Shown one piece after another: positions 1-7,636 of a DNA stretch of 9,807 nucleotides (position 1 is its first letter; each line of letters opens with the position of its first letter). The translations under genes and the position numbers were made by a program. The DNA is from Planctomicrobium sp. (GTDB lineage: Bacteria; Planctomycetota; Planctomycetia; Planctomycetales; Planctomycetaceae), in assembly GCA_029259835.1 (NCBI GenBank), contig JAJDEL010000869.1, positions 1 through 9,807 of the forward strand. Direction: 5' to 3'. The notes below the pieces were generated by a model, which saw nothing but the letters and a program-made list of their open reading frames with translations, had not been told where the DNA came from and did not search any database.

Positions 1-1
1 T

Positions 2-520
2 AGCGACAACTTTGAACGCGATTCCCTCGGAGAACTTTACACACTTACTAAAGGCGACTGGAAAATTGTTGATGGAGTTTTGGTTGGCAAAGAACTCAAA
101 TCCGACAATCATGCTGCCGTCCTGACCCTCAATCAGAAGAATAGAAACTCAGTTTTGCAATTCTCTTTCATGCTGGATGGCACGAATGGTTTGATGCTCA
201 GTCTCAATCATGCGAAAGGTCATTTGTTTCGCGTGACCGTTGCACCAAATTCACTCACATTGAGAACCGACAAAGACAAAAAAGACCCTACTTCGAAACC
301 CATCCTGCTGGCTCAGGCGAATGGGAAAATTCAAAAAAATCAGTGGCATACTCTACTAGTCGAAATCAATGGAGCGAAAGTGACTGCTCAACTCAATAAC
401 GGCTTATCCGTATCCGGTTCACACCCCAGCCTCGATGTTGATAAACCAAGCTATCGCTTCGTAATGAGAGGCGAAGCACTCAAGCTCGACGACATGAAAT
501 CTTGGACAGTGGCTGAGTAA
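2..520 (+). CDS. C-terminal part of a LamG/DUF1080-like (concanavalin A-like fold) protein, 5' end outside window
   Basis: The frame is open from the left edge to the TAA at 518-520, giving 172 visible residues; the true start lies upstream. The visible part begins with an Asp-Asn-Phe-Glu-Arg stretch and then 'GDWKIVDGVLVGKE', the opening strands typical of 3-keto-disaccharide hydrolase/DUF1080-type and other concanavalin A-like domains. Alternating hydrophobic strands follow, then 'QWHTLLVEINGAKVTAQLNN' (the usual Trp-His before a strand and an Asn-Gly turn), and a closing 'LKLDDMKSWTVAE' that matches the common last strand of these domains. Such domains are abundant in secreted planctomycete proteins and often bind or cleave carbohydrate. 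No catalytic residues can be assigned from the fragment, and any signal peptide would lie outside the window. An internal TTG at 80 is in frame but is unlikely to be the start because the domain pattern clearly begins before it. Fold assignment is fairly secure; function is not. Confidence 0.75.
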   Translation, partial: SDNFERDSLGELYTLTKGDWKIVDGVLVGKELKSDNHAAVLTLNQKNRNSVLQFSFMLDGTNGLMLSLNHAKGHLFRVTVAPNSLTLRTDKDKKDPTSKPILLAQANGKIQKNQWHTLLVEINGAKVTAQLNNGLSVSGSHPSLDVDKPSYRFVMRGEALKLDDMKSWTVAE

Positions 521-543
521 CGGTCACCAGGTCGCAAGAATTT

Positions 544-1308
544 CTACGAATCCACCAATTGTGGGATCGCACCAATCGTGAATTGAGCCAGATTCTTTGC
601 AGCGTTGACGGCACCTTCGCGAATCTTCCAGAGGTCTTTGATGCTTGATGGGCGTTTGAAGATTGAACCGACCAGAGCGCCGGCGCGTATCGTTCCTTTT
701 GGACCGAAGATTGCCAAGACTTCTGGAAGGAGGTCTTCGGACAAATCGTCACTAATCGCGCGAATTACCATGAAGCCGGTGTCGCGAGACTTGCAGATTT
801 TTGCGACGGCGAGCGATTCCATGTCGACAGCAATCGCACCGGTTTTCGCATGGAGTTCTCGTTTCTCTTCACACGTGCGAATGATGCGGTCCGCCGTGCA
901 GAGTTTGCCAACATGTAGTCCATGTTCGATATCGTCTGACATCTCCAGTCGTAAAGAGATCTCCGAATTACCGTTTTCATAGATCAGTGAATCACCGACG
1001 ACGATGTGGCCGACTTTCATCTCTGGAATCAGCGCGCCTGAGAGTCCCATCGAAATTATCCAGGCAGGTTCGAACGCATCGATCAAGGCATTCGTTGCCT
1101 GCGTCGCCCGCTTGTGACCTGTTCCACCTTCGACAACAACAATGCGCACCTCACCAAGTGAACAGTCATGGAATTTCAATCCGTTCCCGGCTTGTGTTCG
1201 CGTTGAGTGAAGCTTCTCCAGTAACGGGCCAACTTCAAGATGCAGCGCGCAGACAATTCCAATCGTTACTTGAGGGAGATTCGTTGAGTCGACATTCTCA
1301 TTTGTCAT
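544..1308 (-). CDS. Nucleoside phosphorylase/nucleosidase of the PNP/MTAN superfamily
   Basis: This 254-residue protein has the layout of the PNP_UDP_1 family (5'-methylthioadenosine/S-adenosylhomocysteine nucleosidase, futalosine hydrolase, hopanoid-associated phosphorylase). Residues 16-29 'IGIVCALHLEVGPL' match the first strand and acidic residue region of MTAN (Glu25 in the place of the MTAN catalytic Glu12). Residues 88-106 (GLSGAL...KVGHIVVGD) match the glycine-rich substrate loop. 'AVDMESLAVAK' (160-170) is the purine/ribose-binding DMES motif, and 'IRAISDD' (182-188) carries the Asp equivalent to the MTAN general acid. It should cleave or phosphorolyse the N-glycosidic bond of a purine nucleoside in the cytoplasm; the substrate cannot be told from sequence. 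Its ATG overlaps the TGA of the upstream 121-residue gene (ATGA at 1305-1308), so the two are probably translationally coupled. The gene ends tail to tail with the LamG-like gene, 23 bases away. The first ~12 residues are a polar extension before the conserved core. Confidence 0.88.
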   Translation of the reverse strand: MTNENVDSTNLPQVTIGIVCALHLEVGPLLEKLHSTRTQAGNGLKFHDCSLGEVRIVVVEGGTGHKRATQATNALIDAFEPAWIISMGLSGALIPEMKVGHIVVGDSLIYENGNSEISLRLEMSDDIEHGLHVGKLCTADRIIRTCEEKRELHAKTGAIAVDMESLAVAKICKSRDTGFMVIRAISDDLSEDLLPEVLAIFGPKGTIRAGALVGSIFKRPSSIKDLWKIREGAVNAAKNLAQFTIGAIPQLVDS

Positions 1309-1670
1309 TTCTGCGACTCATCATTTGTGGAAGAACTGGTGGCTTCGATCTTTTGTGCTTCTTGTTCGATTTTTCCGAGTTGTTCGCAAATTGTGTCAAT
1401 CGCATCGCGTCGTTCGAGGAATTTTGCGAACGTTTGGTAATCTTTAGCGTCAGCAACTGCGGAAACGATTGGTTCAAAAAATCGCATTGTTTGGGATCCA
1501 AGGTAGTTGAGAGGCCGAGCCATTTCCAAAAACGTGATTGCCGGAATCGTCATCTGCCGACGGACGACCTCCCGGCAGATACGTTCCACCAGTTGCAACT
1601 CCGCTTCGCTCGGCGGCTCTGGATTCGTATCAACAGCAAATGCGTGTTTAAACCAGGATTTAAGAGACAT
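1305..1670 (-). CDS. Uncharacterised 121-residue protein, coupled to the downstream phosphorylase
   Basis: I do not recognise a named family. After a short basic start (MSLKSWFKHAFAV) the protein reads as mostly helical and soluble. Residues 22-55 (EAELQLVERICREVVRR followed by an 'AITFLEMARPLNYLGSQ' segment) and 62-105 (ending in a charged, Glu/Lys-rich helix) are the parts that look constrained; the tail (108-121) is Ser/Thr/Asn-rich and probably disordered. No signal peptide, metal-binding Cys/His cluster or membrane segment is visible. The 'PLNYLGSQTMRFFEPI' segment could be an amphipathic, membrane- or partner-contacting helix, but that is inference. The stop codon overlaps the phosphorylase start as ATGA, implying co-expression and perhaps a shared role. 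No Shine-Dalgarno sequence precedes the ATG at 1670. Its real-gene status is supported by the overlap geometry and by codon pattern rather than by homology that I can name. Confidence 0.75.
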   Translation of the reverse strand: MSLKSWFKHAFAVDTNPEPPSEAELQLVERICREVVRRQMTIPAITFLEMARPLNYLGSQTMRFFEPIVSAVADAKDYQTFAKFLERRDAIDTICEQLGKIEQEAQKIEATSSSTNDESQK

Positions 1671-1851
1671 CTGCTACGATCGTTGATTTTAAATTTCGTA
1701 GGCGGAACGTGGTTTCGCCGTTGTTCGAATATCACTGTGCGAATCTCACTGAGCAGCGTATCAAAATCACAGAGCATTGGACATTTCGACTGCAACTGCC
1801 GACACTTCGCCTTTGAAAAGTCCTTTTCTTGAAGTTCTAAGATCAATTCCT
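1671..1851. promoter_or_regulatory. Divergent intergenic control region between the 121-residue gene and uxaA
   Basis: This 181-base region separates two divergently transcribed genes and must hold both promoters. Plus strand: TTGAAA (1813-1818), 17-base spacer, TCTAAG (1836-1841) is a fair sigma-70-like match (5/6 and 4/6) that would start transcription only a few bases before the ATG at 1852, i.e. a nearly leaderless mRNA. A perfect inverted repeat GAAAAG-TC-CTTTTC (1815-1828) overlaps that spacer and could be an operator. Minus strand: TAAAAT (1691-1686) is a possible -10 element but has no convincing -35. Two adjacent 14-base near-repeats, CGAATATCACTGTG and CGAATCTCACTGAG (1726-1753), lie in the middle. 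All of these are pattern matches only. Confidence 0.35.
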
Positions 1852-3399
1852 ATGAGTGAGCAACCCAAATTCCTGCGTCTGGACTCCAGCGATAATATTG
1901 TTGTGGCGAGGGACCACGCGCGCGAAAGTGAAGGTTTCGATGCAGCAGATGGAGTTATTTCTGCGAATGAACGGATCGATATGGGCCACAAAATGGCGAT
2001 CTATACGATCAACGAAGGCGAGCCGATTCGCAAATATGGACAGCCCATAGGGTTCGCGACGAAAACAATTCAACCAGGTGATTGGGTTCACACTCATAAT
2101 GTTGGTCTTGGTGAATTGAGTCACTCCTACGAGTTTTGCACTTCGATCACTGAACCTCCCAGACCATCAAAAGAGCGTGTTTTTCAAGGATATCGTCGAC
2201 CAGATGGTCGGGCGGCGACGCGGAACTACATTGGGATTATCAGTACGGTCAACTGCTCGGCGACCTCTTCGAAGTACATTGCGGATGCGTTCGACGAATC
2301 GATTCTGGCAGAGTATCCCAACATCGACGGCGTCATTGCTCTCTCTCACAAAGGAGGGTGTGCCTACGAATATGGAGGAACGGACCACCGGATTCTCGCT
2401 AGAACCCTCGCCGGATTTGCTGAGCATGCAAACATCGCTGCATACTTGATTGTCGGTCTTGGTTGCGAAACGGCTCAGGCAAGTTTTCTGGCTGAAGAAC
2501 ACAATCTCGTGCAATTGAACGTTGATTCCGAAGTTTCGAAGAAGCCGCTGATCATGAACATTCAAGATCAGGGAGGCGTTGCGAAAACTGTGCAGCGCGG
2601 CATTGCAGTTCTCAAGGAACTTTTGCCTGATGCGAATAACGTTCGACGCGAAGCGATTCCGGTTTCTGAAATTATTCTCGGGACTGAATGTGGAGGCAGT
2701 GACGGCAACAGCGGAGTGACGGCGAATCCGGCAGTCGGCATTGCGAGCGATTTACTCGTCGCTCATGGAGCGACTTCGATCTTGGCGGAAGTCCCGGAAA
2801 TTTACGGAGGCGAGCATTTATTGACGCGTCGCGCCATCAATCGAGAAGTTGCTGACAAGCTTCTTGAACGCATCAAATGGTGGGAAGACTATGCCGATCT
2901 TTTTGGCGCCAAGATCGACAATAATCCTTCCGTCGGGAACAAGAAAGGTGGGCTGACGACGATTTTCGAAAAGTCCCTCGGAGCCATTGCCAAGGGTGGC
3001 AGTTCTCCGTTACGAGCAGTGTATGAGTTTGCAGAGAAGGTTCAGGAAAAAGGTTTCGTCGTTATGGACACCCCTGGTTATGATCCACCATCGGTGACTG
3101 GAATGATTGCCGGAGGCGCGAATGTGGTCGTCTTCACAACTGGTCGCGGGAGTTGCTTTGGGTGCAAACCAGTCCCGACAATCAAGATTGCGACGAATTC
3201 CTTGATGTACAATCGTATGGTCGATGATATGGACATCAACGCCGGAACAATTTTAGAGGGAGCAGGTACCGTCGAATCCGTCGGTGCAGAGATCTTCGAA
3301 AAAATCATTTCCGTCGCCAGCGGCGAGCAAACCAAAAGCGAAGCCCAGAACATCGGCGACGAAGAATTCTGCCCCTGGACACCTGGGCCGATTTTCTGA
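1852..3399 (+). CDS. uxaA: Altronate dehydratase family protein (UxaA family, full length)
   Basis: With the ATG at 1852 the protein has 515 residues, close to the ~495-523 of E. coli UxaA and galactarate dehydratase GarD. Residues ~11-85 form the SAF-type N-terminal domain (GHKMAIYTINEGEPIRKYG, then 'GDWVHTHN', the VHxHN element seen in altronate dehydratases). The catalytic GD_AH part runs from ~115 to the end: 'YRRPDGRAATRNYIGI' (114-129), 'NIDGVIALSHKGGC' (157-170), 'VGLGCE' (201-206), 'GTECGGSDGNSGVTANPAVG' (277-296), 'NNPSVGNKKGGLTT' (357-370), 'FTTGRGSCFGCKPVPTIKIA' (428-447) and 'DINAGTI' (461-467). Family members dehydrate a hexonate (D-altronate in galacturonate breakdown) using iron. 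The VHxHN motif favours altronate over galactarate, but no pathway partner is adjacent, so the substrate is inferred. An in-frame TTG at 1777 would add 25 low-complexity residues; 1852 fits the family start better, though neither has a Shine-Dalgarno sequence. Confidence 0.87.
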   Translation: MSEQPKFLRLDSSDNIVVARDHARESEGFDAADGVISANERIDMGHKMAIYTINEGEPIRKYGQPIGFATKTIQPGDWVHTHNVGLGELSHSYEFCTSITEPPRPSKERVFQGYRRPDGRAATRNYIGIISTVNCSATSSKYIADAFDESILAEYPNIDGVIALSHKGGCAYEYGGTDHRILARTLAGFAEHANIAAYLIVGLGCETAQASFLAEEHNLVQLNVDSEVSKKPLIMNIQDQGGVAKTVQRGIAVLKELLPDANNVRREAIPVSEIILGTECGGSDGNSGVTANPAVGIASDLLVAHGATSILAEVPEIYGGEHLLTRRAINREVADKLLERIKWWEDYADLFGAKIDNNPSVGNKKGGLTTIFEKSLGAIAKGGSSPLRAVYEFAEKVQEKGFVVMDTPGYDPPSVTGMIAGGANVVVFTTGRGSCFGCKPVPTIKIATNSLMYNRMVDDMDINAGTILEGAGTVESVGAEIFEKIISVASGEQTKSEAQNIGDEEFCPWTPGPIF

Positions 3400-3528
3400 T
3401 CAGCCGTCAAACGAACCACTCTTCGAATTCATCTTCTCTAAGATTCGACTTGTCAATCGGTGAAAATCATCGTAATCTTTCGTTGCCCGGCGTCGCTTTG
3501 ATGGGCGAGTAATCGACGCACTACGTGA

Positions 3529-4734
3529 ATGAATGCTGATAGACCACGACGGAGTGAAATAGACCCTTGCGACCTCGCGGCACAAAGCGGTGAGGAACGC
3601 GACAATCTTAAACGCGACAATCTTAAACGCGGGAACGAAAAGACTCGGCGGCAGATTACTTTTGAAGCCGCTCGCTTGATGTACACACGGCAGGAGTCCG
3701 AGTATTACCGAGCGAAAATGAAAGCAGGTCGCAGAATCTGTCGCGGCTGGGTGAAGCCGTCTCTACTACCATCGAACACCGAAATCCGTGACGAGATACA
3801 GCGATTCGTTTCGCTATACGAAGGGGATAAACGGTTTGATAATCTCCGTGACATGCGGCTGACTGCATGGCGAATGATGCGGTTGCTGCATCGATTCAAA
3901 CCGAAATTAATCGGTAGCACACTGACAGGTTTCGTGCGTCGCGGCAGCGATGTGGACCTTCATCTGTTTAGCAGCAGTCTTGAAGCGATCACTGGGACAC
4001 TCGACGAACAAGGACTCTTTTACGATGTCGAGCATAAGCACGTTCGGAAACATGGTGAAGATCGAATCTTTACGCATGTTCACGTTCACGAGAAATTTCC
4101 GGTCGAATTGACGTGCTACGCGGCCAATCAGTCTCATGTTGTCTTCAAGAGTTCGATCACAGGCAGGGCCATCGAACGGGCGAGTTTGAATGAGTTCGAA
4201 GAGCTGCTCAGAGAAAAATATCCGGACCTCGATCTGGAAGAAGTCCTGGATGCGACGGACTTCGAGATCGACCGATTTGAATTGTACCGATTGTTGCTCA
4301 TCCCACTTGAGAACGTTGAGCAAAGCAAAAAGTATCACCCGGAAGGGGATGCGCTGTATCACAGTTTGCAGGTTTTCGATCTAGCGTTGGAAGCACAGCC
4401 CTACGACGAAGAATTTCTCTTGGCCGCCTTACTCCATGACGTTGGCAAAGCGATTGATCCGCTAGATCATGTGAATTCAGGATTGGAGGCTCTGGAAAGT
4501 TCGATCACGCCAAGGACGGTTTGGTTGATCGAGAACCACATGGAGACTCACAAAATTCAAGAGAGAACTTTAGGAGCACGCGCGATGCGGCGGCTACAAC
4601 TCAGTCCTGACTACGAAGACTTAATCCTGCTCGGCGAATGCGACAGAGGCGGTCGCGTCCCTGGGGCTGATCCGCCGGATATAGATGAATCGCTCGATAT
4701 TCTTCGAGGACTGGCGCGGACATGCGGTGCGTGA
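3529..4734 (+). CDS. Nucleotidyltransferase-HD domain fusion protein
   Basis: This 401-residue protein joins two catalytic folds. Residues ~125-200 are a minimal pol-beta-type nucleotidyltransferase: 'LIGSTLTGFVRRGSDVDLHL' (127-146) gives the GS loop and the Asp141/Asp143 pair, and 'FPVELTCY' supplies the third carboxylate, Glu193. Residues ~268-375 are an HD phosphohydrolase: 'YHPEGDALYHSLQV' with His278, 'ALLHDVGK' with His303-Asp304, 'IENHME' with His337 and 'ECDRGGR' with Asp372, so the metal ligands look intact. The HD part resembles that of bacterial CCA-adding enzymes, but the nucleotidyltransferase has the compact GSxxxG...SDVDL form instead of the usual CCA/poly(A) polymerase head, so I would not call it cca. 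A role in RNA 3'-end or nucleotide metabolism is inference. The N-terminus (1-45) is charged and contains a DNA-level tandem repeat; a later ATG at 3679 (Met51) is a reasonable alternative start. No Shine-Dalgarno sequence is visible at either. Confidence 0.82.
   Translation: MNADRPRRSEIDPCDLAAQSGEERDNLKRDNLKRGNEKTRRQITFEAARLMYTRQESEYYRAKMKAGRRICRGWVKPSLLPSNTEIRDEIQRFVSLYEGDKRFDNLRDMRLTAWRMMRLLHRFKPKLIGSTLTGFVRRGSDVDLHLFSSSLEAITGTLDEQGLFYDVEHKHVRKHGEDRIFTHVHVHEKFPVELTCYAANQSHVVFKSSITGRAIERASLNEFEELLREKYPDLDLEEVLDATDFEIDRFELYRLLLIPLENVEQSKKYHPEGDALYHSLQVFDLALEAQPYDEEFLLAALLHDVGKAIDPLDHVNSGLEALESSITPRTVWLIENHMETHKIQERTLGARAMRRLQLSPDYEDLILLGECDRGGRVPGADPPDIDESLDILRGLARTCGA
3596..3631. repeat. 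15-bp perfect tandem repeat, 2.4 copies
   Basis: The unit AACGCGACAATCTTA occurs at 3596-3610 and 3611-3625, and the next six bases (3626-3631) start a third copy. It lies in frame (15 bases = 5 codons) within the N-terminal part of the nucleotidyltransferase-HD gene and encodes two 'RDNLK' units. Being in frame, copy-number change would lengthen or shorten the charged N-terminus without a frameshift, or it may sit in the leader if translation starts at 3679. Confidence 0.9.
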
Positions 4735-4773
4735 TTTGCCGCAGACTCAATGTGCACGGCTAAAGAATTCACT

Positions 4774-6057
4774 TCAGCGATTAGAACTGATGCAATCTGT
4801 TCCAACCCACTTCTGAATTGCTTCCGGGATTCGGATGCTACCGTCGGCCTGTTGGTGATTTTCGATGAGGGCGATCATGGCTCGAGTCACGGCAATTGCC
4901 GTTCCGTTGAGTGTATGCACGAACTGCGTCCCTTTCCGTTCTGGGGTTTTGCAGCGAATACCGAGTCGTCGTGCCTGAAAATCGGTGCAGTTCGATGCCG
5001 ATGTGACTTCGCCATACGTACCACCATCACCCCGACCAGGCATCCAGGCTTCGAGGTCAAACTTGCGGTACGCAGGACCACCAAGGTCACCAGTCGCGGT
5101 GTCAATCACTTGATACGGAATTTCGAGTGCCTGAAAGATTTCCTCTTCAATGCGAACGATCAATTCATGAATTTCGTCAGATTTTGCGAGGTCTGGTGCA
5201 GTGAATCCGAACATTTCAACTTTTGTAAATTGATGAACGCGATAAATCCCTTTGGAAGCCTTTCCGTGTCCACCTGCCTCCGTGCGGAAACAATGTGACA
5301 CACCAGCGGCTTTCATGGGAAGATCTGCTTCATCAAGAATTTGATCACGAAGCATTCCGCCGAGTGGAATTTCGGCGGTCGCGATCAACGAGAGGTCGGT
5401 GTTTTCGATGCTGTAGATTTGTGTTTCCGGACCACGTGGTTGGTAGCCGGTTCCTTGCAGGACGTCTTGTCTCGCTAGGTCAGGAGTTGTGTAGAGGGTG
5501 AATCCTTCGCTGCGTACTTTTTCAATTGCAAATTGAACGAGAGCCATCTCCAGCAGAACGGCTTCGTTTTTGAGAAAGTAAAAACCTGAGCCAGCGACTT
5601 TCGCGCCGGCTTCAAAGTCGACCAGATCGAGATCTGCCATCAATTCAACGTGGTCTTTCGGAGTGAAGTCAAACTGCGTCGGTTCGCTCCACTTGCGTAA
5701 AACGCTGCCGTCTTCTTCACCTCCGAGCGGTGCGTCCGGGTGCGTCATGTTAGGAAGAATCGATTGCTCGGCATGCAGTTCCGTTTCGACTTCCTTGAGA
5801 GCAGCTTCGTTCTCAGCGACTTCGACTTTGAGTTGCTTTCCTTGTTCAATGAACGTTGGGCGTTCTTCCGCGGTCGCCTTTGGAATTTTCGCTGCGGTCT
5901 CTTTTTGCAGACGACGGATATCATCGCCAGCGGCAATCAGGGAACTTCGCTGCGTTCGTAGTTCCAGAATTCGAGGAATGTTGCACTCGACACCGCGATT
6001 CTTGCAGTTTTCTTCAACGAGTTCAGGATTGTCACAGATGTATTGCAGATCAAGCAT
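4774..6057 (-). CDS. serS: Seryl-tRNA synthetase
   Basis: Class II synthetase charging tRNA-Ser (and tRNA-Sec where present) with serine in the cytoplasm. Starting at the ATG at 6057 gives 427 residues, the usual bacterial length, beginning 'MLDLQYICDNPELV', the standard SerS N-terminus. Residues ~28-105 are the Glu/Lys/Gln-rich antiparallel coiled-coil arm that grips the tRNA. 'TAEIPL' (227-232) is the serine-binding TxE element; motif 2 is 'CFRTEAGGHGKASKGIYRVH' (256-275) followed by QFTKVEMF; 'SNCTDFQARR' (355-364) and motif 3 'LNGTAIAVTRAMIALIENHQ' (383-402) complete the active site. An in-frame ATG at 6099 would add 14 residues (MFFSRHS...) but does not fit the family; no strong Shine-Dalgarno sequence precedes either. 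It is the last gene of the minus-strand group, 85 bases after the M20 peptidase gene with a hairpin between, and ends 39 bases from the convergent nucleotidyltransferase-HD gene. Confidence 0.97.
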   Translation of the reverse strand: MLDLQYICDNPELVEENCKNRGVECNIPRILELRTQRSSLIAAGDDIRRLQKETAAKIPKATAEERPTFIEQGKQLKVEVAENEAALKEVETELHAEQSILPNMTHPDAPLGGEEDGSVLRKWSEPTQFDFTPKDHVELMADLDLVDFEAGAKVAGSGFYFLKNEAVLLEMALVQFAIEKVRSEGFTLYTTPDLARQDVLQGTGYQPRGPETQIYSIENTDLSLIATAEIPLGGMLRDQILDEADLPMKAAGVSHCFRTEAGGHGKASKGIYRVHQFTKVEMFGFTAPDLAKSDEIHELIVRIEEEIFQALEIPYQVIDTATGDLGGPAYRKFDLEAWMPGRGDGGTYGEVTSASNCTDFQARRLGIRCKTPERKGTQFVHTLNGTAIAVTRAMIALIENHQQADGSIRIPEAIQKWVGTDCISSNR

Positions 6058-6103
6058 TGGATTGGAATGGTCTAGGGTTGAGTGTCGAGAGAAAAACATT
6101 TAG

Positions 6104-6124
6104 TCCCCGGTGATCTACCGGGGG
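6104..6124 (-). terminator. GC-rich hairpin between the M20 peptidase gene and serS (terminator-like or leader structure)
   Basis: A perfect 7-bp inverted repeat CCCCGGT (6105-6111) / ACCGGGG (6117-6123) encloses a 5-base loop; a G-U pair could extend it by one. On the minus strand it lies 20 bases after the M20 peptidase stop. A five-T run (6096-6092) comes only after eight further bases, so it is not a textbook intrinsic terminator. It is as likely to be a stability element or part of the serS 5' leader. The 3' flank on the plus strand is a run of eight G (6120-6127). Confidence 0.4.
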
Positions 6125-6142
6125 GGGAGAAAGCAAAGATGC

Positions 6143-7504
6143 TTACACTCCAAGTTCGTTCCAGAGCCAGGCGCTTGATAACGTTCCTTGTTGAAATGCT
6201 TCAAGGCTGAATTTTTCATTGGGGCTATGAAGATTGTCGGTGTTCTGTCCCCAGCCGAGTAGAAGCGTATCGACGTCCAGTAACTCCTTGAACGTTCCGA
6301 CGACAGGAATCGAGCCACCTTCTCGAATCATCACTGGGGCCGTGCCGAATCCTTTTTCAATCGCGACTTTTGCAGCCTGCATGTACGGGCTGTTCATGTC
6401 ACAGACAACGGCTGGGCAGCCGTGCCAATGTTTGAATTCGAGTTTCAAGCCGGGTGGGCAGTTCTCTCTGAGGAACGACTCCAAATTCTGGACTACGTTG
6501 GACTCTTGCTGGTTCGGCACGAGTCGACACGAAATTTTCGCAGTTGCTTTTGCAGGCACGATAGTTTTCGGACCCTCTCCGGTGTAACCACCGACAATGC
6601 CGTTCACGTCACAAGTCGGTCGTGCCCAACGACGTTCGAGAGTCGTGAAACCTTCTTCACCGAATGTTGCGGAGACGCCAAGATTGCCGAGGTACTCACT
6701 TTCTTCGAAGGGTAAATTCGCGAACGCGGTTCGTTCTTCTTCGGTCAGCGGGAGGACACCGTCATAGAAATTGGGAATTTGAATACGACCCTCGGTGTCA
6801 ATGAGTTTTCCGATGAGCATTGCCAACGCGTTGACAGGATTGGCGATTGAGCCTCCAAAGACGCCGCTGTGTAAGTCTTGATTCGGCCCGTGTAAATTTA
6901 CCTCGCAGCACATGATTCCCCGTAATCCGTACGTGATCGCAGGCATCCCAGGTGCGTACTGAGATGTATCGCTGACAACTGCGACATCGCAAGCACACTT
7001 TTCTTTATTCGCCTCGATGAACTTGTCGAGATTGTCGCTGCCGACTTCTTCTTCGCCTTCGATGATAAACTTCACATTGACCGGCAACTCGCCGACGGTT
7101 TGCAGCCAGCCTTGGACGGACTTGATGTGTGTATACATCTGCCCTTTGTCATCAGTCGCTCCACGTGCGTATATGTTTCCGTCGCGAACGTCCGGTTCAA
7201 ATGGAGGGGTGACCCATTCGTCGAGCGGGTCCGGTGGCTGCACATCGTAGTGACCGTAGACGAGTACAGTCGGTGCGCCTGGTTTTTTCGTCCAACTCCC
7301 GAAGACAATCGGATGGCCTGCTGTTTCGACAATTTCTGCGTCGCAGCCGCTTTCCGCCAGTTGCTTGCAGACAAACTCAGCCGCTTCCTGGACTGAAGAT
7401 ATGTAATTCGAATCCGCACTGATACTGGGAATTCGGAGGAGATCCTTGAGTTCCTCAACGTTCCGTTCAGCATGGTCGGAGAGATACTTTTTGACCAACT
7501 CCAT
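6143..7504 (-). CDS. M20 family metallopeptidase (dipeptidase-like)
   Basis: The 453-residue product is a di-zinc M20/M28-superfamily peptidase of the dipeptidase/carnosinase-like group, which removes residues from short peptides in the cytoplasm. Metal site: '[13 protein letters not shown]' with His85 and Asp87, '[11 protein letters not shown]' with Asp118, 'IEGEEEVGS' with the Glu152/Glu153 pair (general base and ligand), Asp179 in 'VVSDTS', and the C-terminal '[10 protein letters not shown]' His. The lid/dimerisation domain (~195-370) includes '[10 protein letters not shown]' with His212, which reaches the partner active site in this family, and 'REGGSIPV' near the C-terminus is also typical. 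The ATG at 7504 is chosen over the in-frame GTG at 7519 because GAGG lies nine bases upstream of it. No signal peptide is visible. Substrate unknown. The gene lies 132 bases downstream of ppa and precedes serS on the same strand. Confidence 0.93.
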   Translation of the reverse strand: MELVKKYLSDHAERNVEELKDLLRIPSISADSNYISSVQEAAEFVCKQLAESGCDAEIVETAGHPIVFGSWTKKPGAPTVLVYGHYDVQPPDPLDEWVTPPFEPDVRDGNIYARGATDDKGQMYTHIKSVQGWLQTVGELPVNVKFIIEGEEEVGSDNLDKFIEANKEKCACDVAVVSDTSQYAPGMPAITYGLRGIMCCEVNLHGPNQDLHSGVFGGSIANPVNALAMLIGKLIDTEGRIQIPNFYDGVLPLTEEERTAFANLPFEESEYLGNLGVSATFGEEGFTTLERRWARPTCDVNGIVGGYTGEGPKTIVPAKATAKISCRLVPNQQESNVVQNLESFLRENCPPGLKLEFKHWHGCPAVVCDMNSPYMQAAKVAIEKGFGTAPVMIREGGSIPVVGTFKELLDVDTLLLGWGQNTDNLHSPNEKFSLEAFQQGTLSSAWLWNELGV

Positions 7505-7636
7505 ATTTCTAGTCCTCACTCACACAAGTTAGCGTTGATTCTTGAAGCAGTGTATCTCGCAAAAGAGACATACGAAATATTCGCAATCATTGACCACGAG
7601 ACCCATGCCTCCAGTCGCTTGTCCCTCAATCCTTCA

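Noticed and set aside
987..1832. Plus-strand open frame of 281 codons.
   Set aside because: It runs antisense through the phosphorylase and the 121-residue gene and encodes an Arg/Ser/Phe/Cys-rich sequence without any recognisable motif.
3400..3585. Minus-strand open frame of 61 codons between uxaA and the nucleotidyltransferase-HD gene.
   Set aside because: No ribosome-binding site, no recognisable motif, low-complexity Arg/Ser composition, and it overlaps the start of the opposing gene; it is probably chance.
3529..4734. Calling this gene cca (tRNA CCA-adding enzyme).
   Set aside because: The HD half is similar in pattern, but the nucleotidyltransferase motif and its position after a ~125-residue N-terminal region differ from the Cca head domain.
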